Shown here one piece after another: positions 7,874-16,598 of a DNA stretch of 60,495 nucleotides; within the stretch, counting starts at the first letter, position 1, and every line of letters starts with the position of its first letter. Below the pieces are notes generated by a model. It worked only from the letters and a program-made list of their open reading frames with translations. It did not search any database and had not been told where the DNA came from. Source of the stretch: CAKSEI01 sp964403505 (lineage in GTDB: Bacteria > Bacillota > Clostridia > Oscillospirales > CAG-272); assembly GCA_964403505.1 (NCBI GenBank), contig CAYOFP010000012.1, positions 1 through 60,495 of the forward strand, written 5' to 3'. A program made the translations under genes and the position numbers.

Positions 7874-10800
7874 ATGAAAATAACTACACTGAAAATTCGT
7901 TTTGCGGCAATGGCGCTCTGCCTTTGTACCGTGATATCATCATTCGCTTTTTGCCCGGTGATTTCTCATGCGGCATCAGGCGATGACCTCATCGCATACG
8001 TTGCCGATGAGAATGTTAACGCATATCGGGACAAATATTCGGAATATTTGTCGGGTGCTGGCTCTCAGAGCACGACATGGACGGGCTTTGCCTGGAAAAA
8101 TGACGAGGTGCTCAGCCGTGTCGATATCCTCACACGAGGGAATTCGTATGAAAACGTGTCTCTTGTCACGGGTGATTTTGTATCAGAGAACGGTGCGGTT
8201 ATTGCAAAGGAGAATATTTCCTTTACATATCTTGACGCTGTGAAAATAAAAGAGAATAATCAGTTGCTTTTTGACATAATCACGGACGACACCGTGCGTG
8301 ATATGGACAAAAATGATATGTACAGCGCATGGGTATCGATAAAAGTACCCGAGGAAACTGAGCCTGGCGAGTATGTTGCGCATCTTTCTGTCGTTGCAGG
8401 CGGAGATGTGATGGCTGATCTTAAGTATGTCCTTACAGTGTACGATCTCGTACAGCCTGAGCTTGAGTCTGTTGTCGACCTTTGGATGTGGCCATATAAC
8501 AGCATCCGTTACTATTCGGGTAAGACTACAGAGGAGTATTACGGTCAGTCTGAAATGGAGGATATCGACTGGAATACGCTGTATAAGACCCGCCTTGATA
8601 AGAAGTATTTCCCTGCACTTGAAAGCGAGCTTGACCTTTATGCCAAGGCAGGCGGAGATACCATTTTTGCTCAGGTGAATGAAGAAAACCGAACAAACGG
8701 CGATCCTTATCCCTCGCTTGTAAAATGGACGAAAAATGCGAACGGCACGATGAGTTTTGACTATACGGATTTTGACGCATGGGTCGAGCTGAATATGAAG
8801 CACGGTATCAAAAAGCAGATAAAGTGCTATGCCATGGGCAATTTCAGAAACCATATCGTATATTACGATGTGAAAAAAGGCACTGTTGTCAATTTCACAG
8901 ACAGCACGGGCGCTAAAATATGGACACAGTATTGGAGCATGTTTTTGGATGATTTCATCGTCCACCTCGAGAAAAAGGGATGGTTCGATATCACCTATAT
9001 GGCGCTCGATGAGCGTGACTATACCATTACGAAGGCAGTCATCGACGAGGTCAAAAAGCATAAAAATAAAAGCGGAAAGACCCTTAAGATAGCGACTGCG
9101 GTAGCTTCATTTGATTGCGAGCCGCTGTTCGACGATATCGCCGATCTGTCTCTTGCATACGGCATGAGCGGCGGACATCTTGTTTCCATCGTTGAGGACA
9201 GAAATAAGAAGGGACTTATCACGACCTTATATACCTGCGGACCGCAGGGAAGCTCCATGCTTAATGACGCAGGTAAGAGCGCAGAGTCGATTCATGTCAC
9301 ATATAAAGAGGGAACAGAGGGATTTCTGCGCTGGGCTTTGCAGAAATATAACGCCGATCCTTTTGAGTCGAGTGAAAACTATAATGCGTCTCTTTGCGCA
9401 GGAGACTGCTACCTTATCTATCCTTCATCCGACGGTTCTATGAAGGCTCAGTCTGCGCCCCGTTATGAAAAGCTGTGTGAGGGTCTTCGTGATATAGAAA
9501 AGATGAGATATCTCGAAAAGAATCTCACATATATCAAAAACGAGGTGCATAATGCAATGCTCGAGACCAGGTATCAGGCTGACTTCCGTGAGGTAATACG
9601 TACCTATTCCGAGGTTATGATAAATTCTGAATATCCGGAATTTGATTTTACGGCTGACTCTTATAGCATTGCTACGGCTGAGAAGATACGCATCAGCCTC
9701 TCGGACGAGGCGAAGACGATCGCCGCTCAGCAGACGATAGAAACATATATTGACGATGCCTCGTTTAATTATTCCGACGGCTGGACAAGCGAAGGACAGT
9801 ATTTCTGGCTGTTCTTATACAGTACGAATCATTACCGCATGTGCTCCTCTCCCGATGCGCAGCAGAATACATCATATGAATTCGATTTCTACGGCGACAG
9901 TTTTATCATAAAGGGCAGTAAGGGTGGAGAATACGGCATCTGCGATGTCTATATCGACGGAGCAAAGGCGGGGGAGATGGATATGTACGCTCCCGGTTCG
10001 ACTGCGTTTTACAGTGAGCTTTATTCAAGCGAAAAGCTGACTCTTGATAATCACCATGTAAAGGTCGTCGGCGCAGGCAAAAAGAATGCGAAGGCATCTT
10101 CCTACCGTATGCAGGTCGACTATGTGATTTCCCGTACCAGTGCACCTATCGAGTGGACATCATCGAACACCGATGTTGCGACGGTTTCAGAGAGCGGACT
10201 TGTTACGGGCGTTCATGCAGGAAAGGCTGTGATAAGCGCAAAATGCGGTGAATTCACGGCACGCAGCATTGTTACGGTCCGTGCCGATAAGAAGGCGCTC
10301 GGCGAGAAGATAGATGAGATGTCAGCGCTGAATACCGACGGATTTTCGGATGAACTGCGCAGCGCATTTCAGTCTGCACTCGATTCCGGCAGAGCAGTAT
10401 ATGCCGACCAGGCATCAAGTGAGACGCAGATATCGGATGCATATGATACGCTTGTAAGCGCATACGAGGCGCTTGTCGATAAAATATCGCTTACCTCACG
10501 CCCGAATAAGACGATGTATAGCGTTGGCGATGATTTTGATGTTACGGGAGCGGTTATTACCGTTAAATTTAAGGACGGCTCCGAGAAAGAGCTTACCGTT
10601 ACGCAGGATATGATAACGGGATATGACCTGAAAGATGCAGGCGTTAAAAATATTACCGTCTCCTACGCTGAAAAGACTGTGACGATCTGGGTGGTTTCTG
10701 TCTCAGATATCGATCTCACACAGAGATTTACCGACGTTAAGTCAGGCGCATGGTATTATCAGGCGGTTCAGTATGCCATAACGAACTCGGTCTTTAGCGG

Positions 10801-11281
10801 AATGAGCGATACCACATTTGAGCCGAATACGCCGATGACCCGTGCGATGCTCGTCAAGGTGCTTTATAATATTGAGGGTAATCCTAATGCGACGGGATAT
10901 AAGAATCCCTTTAAGGATGTAAAAGACGGTCAGTGGTATACCGACGCGGTCAAGTGGGCTGCGGCAAACGGAGTAGTCTTCGGCACGACCGATACGACTT
11001 TCTCCCCGAATGATAAGATAACACGTGAGCAGCTCTCGACCATTTTGTACAGATATTCAATGTTGAAGGGCTACGATGTATCCGAGAGTAAAGAGCTTTC
11101 GGCATTCCCGGATAACAAGAATGTATCAGGATACGCCCTTGAGGCGATGTCGTGGGCGGTCGCAGCCGGACTTATCTCAGGAAATGAGGTAAACGGCCGC
11201 ACGGTGCTCGATCCACGCGGTGCAGCGACAAGAGCTCAGGTCGCTCTGATCCTGATGAGATATGCGATGATAGCGAAATGA
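7874..11281 (+). CDS. Secreted SLH-anchored GH123-type (DUF4091) N-acetylgalactosaminidase
   Basis: A 1135-residue modular surface enzyme. It has a signal peptide (about 1-33, ending SHAA), then a beta-sandwich and TIM barrel matching the GH123/DUF4091 architecture. The putative catalytic pair is D379-E380 in YMALDER. GH123 removes terminal beta-GalNAc, with the neighbouring Glu as acid/base. The C-terminus reads as a Big_2 domain (about 755-805, IEWTSSNTDVATVSESGLV), a helical FIVAR-like stretch (about 805-872), a Big_3-like domain (about 875-945) and three SLH repeats (about 950-1135). It should therefore sit on the wall and face outside substrates such as mucin or glycolipid glycans. It is divergent from the GH109/GH20/GH1 operon. 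The exact glycan is inferred. Confidence 0.82.
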   Translation: MKITTLKIRFAAMALCLCTVISSFAFCPVISHAASGDDLIAYVADENVNAYRDKYSEYLSGAGSQSTTWTGFAWKNDEVLSRVDILTRGNSYENVSLVTGDFVSENGAVIAKENISFTYLDAVKIKENNQLLFDIITDDTVRDMDKNDMYSAWVSIKVPEETEPGEYVAHLSVVAGGDVMADLKYVLTVYDLVQPELESVVDLWMWPYNSIRYYSGKTTEEYYGQSEMEDIDWNTLYKTRLDKKYFPALESELDLYAKAGGDTIFAQVNEENRTNGDPYPSLVKWTKNANGTMSFDYTDFDAWVELNMKHGIKKQIKCYAMGNFRNHIVYYDVKKGTVVNFTDSTGAKIWTQYWSMFLDDFIVHLEKKGWFDITYMALDERDYTITKAVIDEVKKHKNKSGKTLKIATAVASFDCEPLFDDIADLSLAYGMSGGHLVSIVEDRNKKGLITTLYTCGPQGSSMLNDAGKSAESIHVTYKEGTEGFLRWALQKYNADPFESSENYNASLCAGDCYLIYPSSDGSMKAQSAPRYEKLCEGLRDIEKMRYLEKNLTYIKNEVHNAMLETRYQADFREVIRTYSEVMINSEYPEFDFTADSYSIATAEKIRISLSDEAKTIAAQQTIETYIDDASFNYSDGWTSEGQYFWLFLYSTNHYRMCSSPDAQQNTSYEFDFYGDSFIIKGSKGGEYGICDVYIDGAKAGEMDMYAPGSTAFYSELYSSEKLTLDNHHVKVVGAGKKNAKASSYRMQVDYVISRTSAPIEWTSSNTDVATVSESGLVTGVHAGKAVISAKCGEFTARSIVTVRADKKALGEKIDEMSALNTDGFSDELRSAFQSALDSGRAVYADQASSETQISDAYDTLVSAYEALVDKISLTSRPNKTMYSVGDDFDVTGAVITVKFKDGSEKELTVTQDMITGYDLKDAGVKNITVSYAEKTVTIWVVSVSDIDLTQRFTDVKSGAWYYQAVQYAITNSVFSGMSDTTFEPNTPMTRAMLVKVLYNIEGNPNATGYKNPFKDVKDGQWYTDAVKWAAANGVVFGTTDTTFSPNDKITREQLSTILYRYSMLKGYDVSESKELSAFPDNKNVSGYALEAMSWAVAAGLISGNEVNGRTVLDPRGAATRAQVALILMRYAMIAK

Positions 11282-11282
11282 T

Positions 11283-11313
11283 AAAAAAGCAGACTTAAAA
11301 AGTCTGCTTTTTT
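11283..11313. terminator. Bidirectional terminator between GH123 and cysteine desulfurase genes
   Basis: GCAGACTT (11289-11296) / AAGTCTGC (11300-11307) with an AAA loop, flanked by A6 and T6. It works on both strands. The last codons of the leftward desulfurase gene lie inside the hairpin. Confidence 0.9.
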
Positions 11314-12452
11314 CGCCTTATCGAGTCTATTATCCCGGCGGTGTATGAAACATCGTCGAAGGTATTGAAAATGCCGAATGAGATACGCACTGCGCCGTGA
11401 TCGGGCGTGCCGAGCGTCGAATGAGCGAGCGGCGCACAGTGTAAACCTGCACGGACACAGATCCCCTGCTCATCGAGCGCTTTTGCCACAAGCTCCGAAT
11501 CCATACCGTCGATATTGAATAAAACGATCGACGACGGCTTTTGATGCGCAGTATATACCGTCACTCCGTCCATACCGCGTAAATATCGGGTCATTTGTGC
11601 GCCGAGTGATCCGAGCTCGTTTTCAATATTCTTTATGCCCATCGCCGTGACATACTCTATCCCTTCACAAAGACCGACGATCCCGGGGACGTTGAGCGTC
11701 CCGGCCTCAAATCGTTCGGGCAGTATCTCGGGCATGAAGACATCCCGTGAGTTTATGCCGTTTCCGCCCTCTATCAGTGTCTTGGTTTTAGAGCACAGCT
11801 TCGCCGCATTGTCGGAAAAAATGACAAATCCGCTGCCCTGAGGTCCGTATAGACCTTTGTGTCCCGGCGCACATAATGCATCTATATGGCATTTTTTCAT
11901 ATCTATCTCGTGACATCCGGCGGCCTGGGAGGCATCGACGATAAAAATTAGACCTGCCTCCCAGCATAGCCTGCCGATCTCTTCAAGGGGCAGAGTGAGG
12001 GCGCAGATGTTGCTTGCGGCGTTGACGATCACTGCCCGAGTGTCGCTTTCTATGTGAGCGGAGATCTCTTTCGTGATATCGTCGGCACCGGCGGCACAAG
12101 AGTGGAATAATCCATATCGCAGACCCGAATTTACGACGGGCCGCACGACCGCATTGTGTTCCATGTCTGATATTATCACGTGTCCGTGAGGTACCAGGGA
12201 CTTTATTGCGAAATTTATGGCATATGTGGCATTTTGCGTGAAAACGATATTCTCGGGGGAAGATGCGCCGAAAACGGCGCAGAGCTTTTCCCTTGTTCTG
12301 TATATCGCATTGGCGCATTGCATCGCCGGTCTGTGCGTGCCCCTGCCGGGGTTTGCACAGTAAACGTCGATGCATTTTTTCATTGCCGAGGCGACTGCCG
12401 GCGGCTTTGGCCATGTCGTTGCGGCATTGTCAAGATAAACTATGCTCCTCAT
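11295..12452 (-). CDS. Cysteine desulfurase family protein (class V aminotransferase fold)
   Basis: A 385-residue PLP enzyme. It begins IVYLDNAATTWPKP, has the PLP lysine in CAPGHKGLYGPQGSG, and a reactive Cys in RAGLHCAPLAH near the C-terminus. These are features of the NifS/SufS group that takes sulfur (or selenium) from cysteine as an enzyme persulfide. It looks like the clade found outside the isc and suf operons. It overlaps by 4 bases with an upstream DUF3343 gene, so the two are translationally coupled. This suggests the small protein takes sulfur or selenium from it. No IscU, SufB or thiI gene is nearby, so the final acceptor is unknown. Confidence 0.85.
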   Translation of the reverse strand: MRSIVYLDNAATTWPKPPAVASAMKKCIDVYCANPGRGTHRPAMQCANAIYRTREKLCAVFGASSPENIVFTQNATYAINFAIKSLVPHGHVIISDMEHNAVVRPVVNSGLRYGLFHSCAAGADDITKEISAHIESDTRAVIVNAASNICALTLPLEEIGRLCWEAGLIFIVDASQAAGCHEIDMKKCHIDALCAPGHKGLYGPQGSGFVIFSDNAAKLCSKTKTLIEGGNGINSRDVFMPEILPERFEAGTLNVPGIVGLCEGIEYVTAMGIKNIENELGSLGAQMTRYLRGMDGVTVYTAHQKPSSIVLFNIDGMDSELVAKALDEQGICVRAGLHCAPLAHSTLGTPDHGAVRISFGIFNTFDDVSYTAGIIDSIRRKKQTF

Positions 12453-12676
12453 ATCTCTTCCTCATCTATGACGATATAGGAGACGCCGTTTTTCTTAAAC
12501 AGCATCTCGCAGTTTCGTCTGTGAGGGCAGGGAATTTCGAGAGCATAGGAACAGCCTCGTTTGCTTTTTTTCGCATCCTTTTTTATAACTTCCGATGCGA
12601 TGGCGTTTTGCGCTAAGACACGCTTGCCCTTCAGGGCGAGCGTCAGGGAATCAAACCCTGCGTAACACCGTCTCAT
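12449..12676 (-). CDS. DUF3343-type small protein, putative S/Se carrier
   Basis: A 75-residue protein resembling DUF3343, a small TusA-like fold suggested to carry sulfur or selenium. It shows a short N-terminal beta-strand (YAGFDSLTLALKGK), a helix with IASEVIKKDAK, and the Cys-containing IPCPHRRNCEMLF, where Cys could accept persulfide. It is the first gene of a two-gene operon whose second gene is the desulfurase, with a 4-base overlap. GGGAGG lies upstream of ATG 12676. The carrier role is inferred from pairing and fold resemblance only. Confidence 0.7.
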   Translation of the reverse strand: MRRCYAGFDSLTLALKGKRVLAQNAIASEVIKKDAKKSKRGCSYALEIPCPHRRNCEMLFKKNGVSYIVIDEEEI

Positions 12677-12728
12677 GATTCTTTAAACCTCCCTCTATCA
12701 TTGTATGAAACATATCCCGCAAAAGATA

Positions 12729-12757
12729 TTGATATTTTAATTCTTTTGTGGTAACAT
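12729..12757 (+). promoter_or_regulatory. Candidate promoter of nagZ-type gene
   Basis: TTGATA (12729-12734), 17 bp, TAACAT (12752-12757), then AAAGGAGG and ATG 12776. The transcript leader would be very short. Confidence 0.5.
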
Positions 12758-12775
12758 TTTTAAAGGAGGTGCGAT

Positions 12776-13771
12776 ATGATAAATGATATTATAAATAGGA
12801 TGACACTTGAGGAAAAGGCGGCGCAGATGTTTTTTGTGCGTCTTCCCGAGCAGGGAGCGGAGGAGATGGTGCGAAAATACCGTATCGGCGCATTCATTCT
12901 TTTTGCAAGTGATTTTAACGGTTTAACATCGGACGAGGTAAAGGAGAAGATATCTTCTCTGCAGAGCGCATCCGCTCTGCCGCTTCTTATCGGAGTGGAT
13001 GAGGAAGGCGGCAGGGTGGTGAGGATGAGCTCAAATCCTGCTCTTGCGCCCGAGCCGTTCCCGTCTCAGCGTTCGCTTTATGAAATGGGCAGCATCCCGG
13101 CCGTGCTTGAAAGCGACATACGAAAGATAGCGATGCTCTCGGAATACGGCGTCAATGTCAATTTTGCGCCGGTGTGCGACCTCTCGCAGAATCCGGAGGA
13201 TTATATCTATTCCCGTACACTCAGCAGTGATGGCGTGCGTGCGGCAGAGTGCATTGCCGCAAATGTTGCACTGTATAACGAAAAAAACACCGGCTGCGTA
13301 TTAAAGCATTTTCCCGGTTACGGTGCAAATGATGATACACATAAGGGTGTTTCTGTCGATCACAGGACACTTGACGAGCTTCGCTCCAATGACCTGATTC
13401 CATTTAAGGCAGGCATCGATGCGGGCGCGCCGTGCGTCATGCTGTCGCACAATATCGTATCGTGTGTCGATGCTGAAAAGCCGGCGAGCCTTTCCGGACC
13501 GTGGCATAAATTGCTTCGTGAGGAGCTCGGCTTTGACGGATGTATCATAACCGATGACCTTATCATGCAGGCGATCGTTCAGTTTTGCGATAGCGGCTCT
13601 GCGGCAGTGAACGCCGTTCTCGCAGGAAATGACCTGCTTTGCTGCTCGGATTTTGAGAATCAGTATCCGGCGGTGTTGCAGGCACTGCATGACGGCGTTC
13701 TGACCGAGGAGAGAATAGATGAGTCAGTCGTACGCATTCTCAAGTGGAAAGAGCGTTTGGGGTTAATATAA
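12776..13771 (+). CDS. nagZ: Glycoside hydrolase family 3 beta-N-acetylhexosaminidase (NagZ type)
   Basis: A 331-residue protein without signal peptide, the length of single-domain NagZ enzymes. These remove GlcNAc from muropeptides or chito-oligosaccharides. Motifs in order: LPLLIGVDEEGGRVVR, LKHFPGYG (K177-H178), the mobile His/Asp loop NDDTHKG, and the nucleophile Asp in CIITDDLIM. The His-Asp loop is the mark of N-acetylglucosaminidases in GH3. A strong AAAGGAGG precedes ATG 12776. It may serve wall recycling, or the amino-sugar glycan locus that ends 1.5 kb to the left. Its TAA stop is also the first three bases of the hairpin at 13769-13810. Confidence 0.88.
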   Translation: MINDIINRMTLEEKAAQMFFVRLPEQGAEEMVRKYRIGAFILFASDFNGLTSDEVKEKISSLQSASALPLLIGVDEEGGRVVRMSSNPALAPEPFPSQRSLYEMGSIPAVLESDIRKIAMLSEYGVNVNFAPVCDLSQNPEDYIYSRTLSSDGVRAAECIAANVALYNEKNTGCVLKHFPGYGANDDTHKGVSVDHRTLDELRSNDLIPFKAGIDAGAPCVMLSHNIVSCVDAEKPASLSGPWHKLLREELGFDGCIITDDLIMQAIVQFCDSGSAAVNAVLAGNDLLCCSDFENQYPAVLQALHDGVLTEERIDESVVRILKWKERLGLI

Positions 13772-13810
13772 GCTGACGAGAGTCTACGGAGATCGACTCT
13801 CATCAGCTTA
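13769..13810 (+). repeat. Solo hairpin related to the basal stem of the 31.9-kb element
   Basis: TAAGCTGACGAGAGTC (13769-13784) faces GACTCTCATCAGCTTA (13795-13810): 16 bp with one C-A mismatch and a 10-nt loop. No U-run follows, so it is not a typical terminator. Both arms match the basal stem of the element at 31915-32352 (TAAGCTGAAGAGAGTC / GACTCTCTTCAGCTTA) except for one base each. The rest of the gap to 13886 shows nothing I recognise. Confidence 0.7.
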
Positions 13811-13886
13811 AGGATGATCCGAAACTACCTAAAATAGCATAGTATCGGCGGTTTTCGGTGTGTGTTATAGCAAGTTAACCTTATAC

Positions 13887-14741
13887 TCACTCAGCGTCTT
13901 TTTTGTGAAAGAATGCGACGGCGATCGTGCCGGGACCGACATGCGTTCCGATCGTGCTGCCGATGGTGCGGACGGGCAGGGAATCTACGTGATCCTGCCA
14001 TAGCGCACGGCTGTCATTTATGTATTTCTGGAGTAAGTGGTCGGTAAGTCCGGCATACCCGAGGGAATACGGACGGGAGAAGTCTACTCCGTCTGCTTTT
14101 TGGATCTCTTTTATCAGCAGATTGTTGCCGTTTTTCGATCCGAGTGCCTTGCCGAGTATTTTGACTTCGCCGCTGTCTATCGTTGCGACGGGTTTGACGG
14201 ACAGCATCGTTCCGACAGCGGCACTTTGCTTTGAGAGCCGTCCGCCCCGCTTTAAATATTCGAGCGTGTCGAGCAGGGCGATTACGCTGATCTCTTTTTT
14301 CTCAGCGTTCAGCTTTTGTATTATCTCGCCGCAGCCGAGACCGTCTTGTATCAGCTCAACGGCTCTTTTGACGAGGATGCCTTCGCCGATCGATACGCTC
14401 TCGCTGTCTATGACGGTCACTTTTCCCGGGCATTCTGCGGCGGCGATACATGCGCTTTGATATGTGCCCGAAAGCTTAGCGGCAACGGTTATGGCGATGA
14501 CCTGCTCGCCGTCATTTACGGCTTTTTGAAAGGCTTCTTCAAACTGATACGGGGTGATCTGACTTGTGGTCGGCAGATCGTTTTCCTCTATGAGCAGCTC
14601 ATAAAATTTCTGGTGTGAAAGATCGACTCCGTCACGGTATTCCGTGCTGTTGAATGTCACCGTCATTGGTAAGACGGTGACATTTTCATATTCCTTTTGT
14701 GCTATATCCGATGCAGAGTCGGTGATGATGCGTATTTTCAT
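13887..14741 (-). CDS. DegV family fatty-acid-binding protein
   Basis: A 284-residue DegV/FakB-type protein. It opens with IRIITDSASDIAQ, followed by the family's GVDLS, LPTTSQITPYQF, AAKLSGTYQSA and LEYLKRGGRLSKQ blocks, and ends with IGTHVGPGTIAVAFF. DegV proteins bind a fatty acid chain; FakB members present it to the kinase FakA. It lies 10 bases downstream of an acyl-CoA ligase gene on the same strand, with GAGGAG before ATG 14741, so the two form an operon for exogenous or recycled fatty acids. No FakA gene is in the window. Confidence 0.88.
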   Translation of the reverse strand: MKIRIITDSASDIAQKEYENVTVLPMTVTFNSTEYRDGVDLSHQKFYELLIEENDLPTTSQITPYQFEEAFQKAVNDGEQVIAITVAAKLSGTYQSACIAAAECPGKVTVIDSESVSIGEGILVKRAVELIQDGLGCGEIIQKLNAEKKEISVIALLDTLEYLKRGGRLSKQSAAVGTMLSVKPVATIDSGEVKILGKALGSKNGNNLLIKEIQKADGVDFSRPYSLGYAGLTDHLLQKYINDSRALWQDHVDSLPVRTIGSTIGTHVGPGTIAVAFFHKKDAE

Positions 14742-14751
14742 TGTATACTCC

Positions 14752-16455
14752 TCAGTCTATTGTTCTGTCTATTTTGAAGCGTATAATTTTGCGCAGGGTA
14801 TTTTTCGGGAATTCTTCCGTGCGGATCTTTGTCGTAGTGACCCTCTTATATACTACGGCGCTCTTGTTGTATTTTTCGATAAAGGGAGCGAGGTATTCAC
14901 GGGCGTCGGTTATATTTTCCTTTTCTGTGAATTCTTCATCCATGTAGAATTCCGCTACGATCTGATCGTGTGCCGTGCCGCGGCGGCTCTGTCCCTCATA
15001 TACCACTACCTCGCTGACCCCGGGAATGGCGGAAAGGGAACTTTCTATTTCCTCGGGATAGACATTTTTGCCGTTGGAAAGTATGATGAGGTTTTTCATG
15101 CGTCCTGTGATATAGATATAGCCGTACTCAGGGTCTAATTTTCCGATATCCCCGGTGTGGAAATAGCCGTCAGTGTCTATGACCTCGTTTGTTGCTTCCT
15201 CGTTTTCATAATATCCGAGCATAACTCCCGGGCCTTTTACGCAGATTTCGCCTTCCTTGTCATCGCCGCAGCCCTCGATGCGGACAGAGGTATTCGGTAT
15301 GGGCATTCCTGCGCTGTCGGGGATTATGTGCTTCGGCCTGTTTACCGAGATAAGCGGCGAGCACTCGGTGATGCCGTAGCCATTGAGCACACGCAGACCG
15401 AGCGATGTGAAGAGATCGTATACCTCACGGCTCATCGGCGCACCGCCGCATATGACCTGCTTCAGCCTGCCGCCGAATGCCGATAATACAGATGAGAAAA
15501 CCTTTCCCGTTATGTCTATGCCGAGCTTTCTCAGGCCGTTGCTTACCTTAAGCATGGGATAGAATATTCTTTCTTTGCCCTGTTTTTTTACCGACGCATG
15601 TATTTTTGCTGCGAATGTGTCGAGGAATAACGGCACGAGGATCAGATGATCCGGCTTTTCGATCTGTAATTCTTTTGCGAAGTATTTTAATCCGTGGGAA
15701 ATATAGATTTCACTTCCTATGTATGCGGGCACGAGCACGCCGATCGTAGAGCCGAACGTGTGGTGAGGCGGCAAAATGCCGATCATTTTTTCGCCGATCT
15801 CGGCGATCTTTTGTGCGCCGTATACATTTGTGAGGATGTTTCTCTGCGAGAGCATAACACCTTTTCCTTTTCCTGTCGTGCCGGAGGTAAAGACGAGCAG
15901 GGAAAGTGCGTCCGGGTCGATAGTGACATTGTTAAATGAGTCGTCTCCTGCATCGATTCGTGCGCTTCCCTTGGCAATCAGGTCATCTATCGTCTCGCCA
16001 TTTTCGCTTTTGTCAAATATTACGTCATTTACACCCGTAAGAGCGCAAATTTCAGACATCTTTTCGCTATTCTCGCTTTCGCAGATGAAAACTGATGCTT
16101 GCGCTTTTTTTGCGGCGTCGGCGAGATCCTCTGCGCTCCACTCAGGATCGAGAGGCACTAAGACTGCGCCGATCGAAAGGAGCGCAAAATATGATAATAC
16201 CCAAGATAATGATAGTTTTCCTATCAGTACGCAGTGAGCGCCGCCCATACCCCGTGCGAGCATCTCGGTGCCGAGTGCGCAAACCTGCCGTTCGAGCTCG
16301 GTGTATGAGATGGAGATTTTTTCTTTATCGTGGGGGTTGTTTCTGTAAGATACGGCGCATCTGTCGCTGAAATCTTTTGCCGATGCGGCAAGCAGCGCAC
16401 GCACATCAGGATATGCTTTTCTCTGGTCATATAAAGGGTACGGTTTGTTCATCAT
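14752..16455 (-). CDS. AMP-dependent long-chain acyl-CoA ligase/synthetase
   Basis: A 567-residue adenylate-forming enzyme that activates a carboxylate, probably a fatty acid, to an acyl-AMP and then a thioester. Motifs are the P-loop-like LLVFTSGTTGKGKGV, LNGYGITECSPLIS, and the hinge region DGYFHTGDIGKLDPEYGYIYITGRMKNLII. A C-terminal lysine region follows (RVTTTKIRTEEFPKNTLRKI). AAGGAG lies upstream of two consecutive ATGs (16455, 16452), and either may be used. A TetR-type gene is divergent from it, and a DegV gene follows in the same operon. The substrate is inferred from the neighbours; acyl-ACP synthetase activity is also possible. Confidence 0.87.
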   Translation of the reverse strand: MMNKPYPLYDQRKAYPDVRALLAASAKDFSDRCAVSYRNNPHDKEKISISYTELERQVCALGTEMLARGMGGAHCVLIGKLSLSWVLSYFALLSIGAVLVPLDPEWSAEDLADAAKKAQASVFICESENSEKMSEICALTGVNDVIFDKSENGETIDDLIAKGSARIDAGDDSFNNVTIDPDALSLLVFTSGTTGKGKGVMLSQRNILTNVYGAQKIAEIGEKMIGILPPHHTFGSTIGVLVPAYIGSEIYISHGLKYFAKELQIEKPDHLILVPLFLDTFAAKIHASVKKQGKERIFYPMLKVSNGLRKLGIDITGKVFSSVLSAFGGRLKQVICGGAPMSREVYDLFTSLGLRVLNGYGITECSPLISVNRPKHIIPDSAGMPIPNTSVRIEGCGDDKEGEICVKGPGVMLGYYENEEATNEVIDTDGYFHTGDIGKLDPEYGYIYITGRMKNLIILSNGKNVYPEEIESSLSAIPGVSEVVVYEGQSRRGTAHDQIVAEFYMDEEFTEKENITDAREYLAPFIEKYNKSAVVYKRVTTTKIRTEEFPKNTLRKIIRFKIDRTID

Positions 16456-16481
16456 AATTTCTCCTTATTAATAAACAGGGA

Positions 16482-16567
16482 TTGACTAATCAACTCGAGT
16501 GTATTATAATATTATAGTGGCAAAACTTCAAGCGTCGTTGTGGCGCATTGGTCGGTTAAACAACCAA
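16482..16567 (+). promoter_or_regulatory. Promoter of tetR-type gene and possible operators
   Basis: TTGACT (16482-16487), 17 bp, TATAAT (16505-16510) reads toward the TetR gene. The -35 is part of the imperfect palindrome TTGACTAATCAA. Further down, TTGGT...ACCAA arms with an inner GGTT-AAAC-AACC occupy 16548-16567. Either could be the regulator's site in this divergent region. The operator assignment is weak; the promoter is strong. Confidence 0.55.
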
Positions 16568-16598
16568 AGCCGCAAATGGTTGAGAAACGGATGAAACT

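Noticed and set aside
8183..9061. A 292-codon open frame antisense to the GH123-type gene
   Set aside because: The sense frame has signal peptide, catalytic motif and SLH repeats. The antisense frame has none.
13769..13810. An ordinary rho-independent terminator for nagZ
   Set aside because: No T-tract follows the stem, and the arms match the basal stem of a distant element, so a repeat is the better description.
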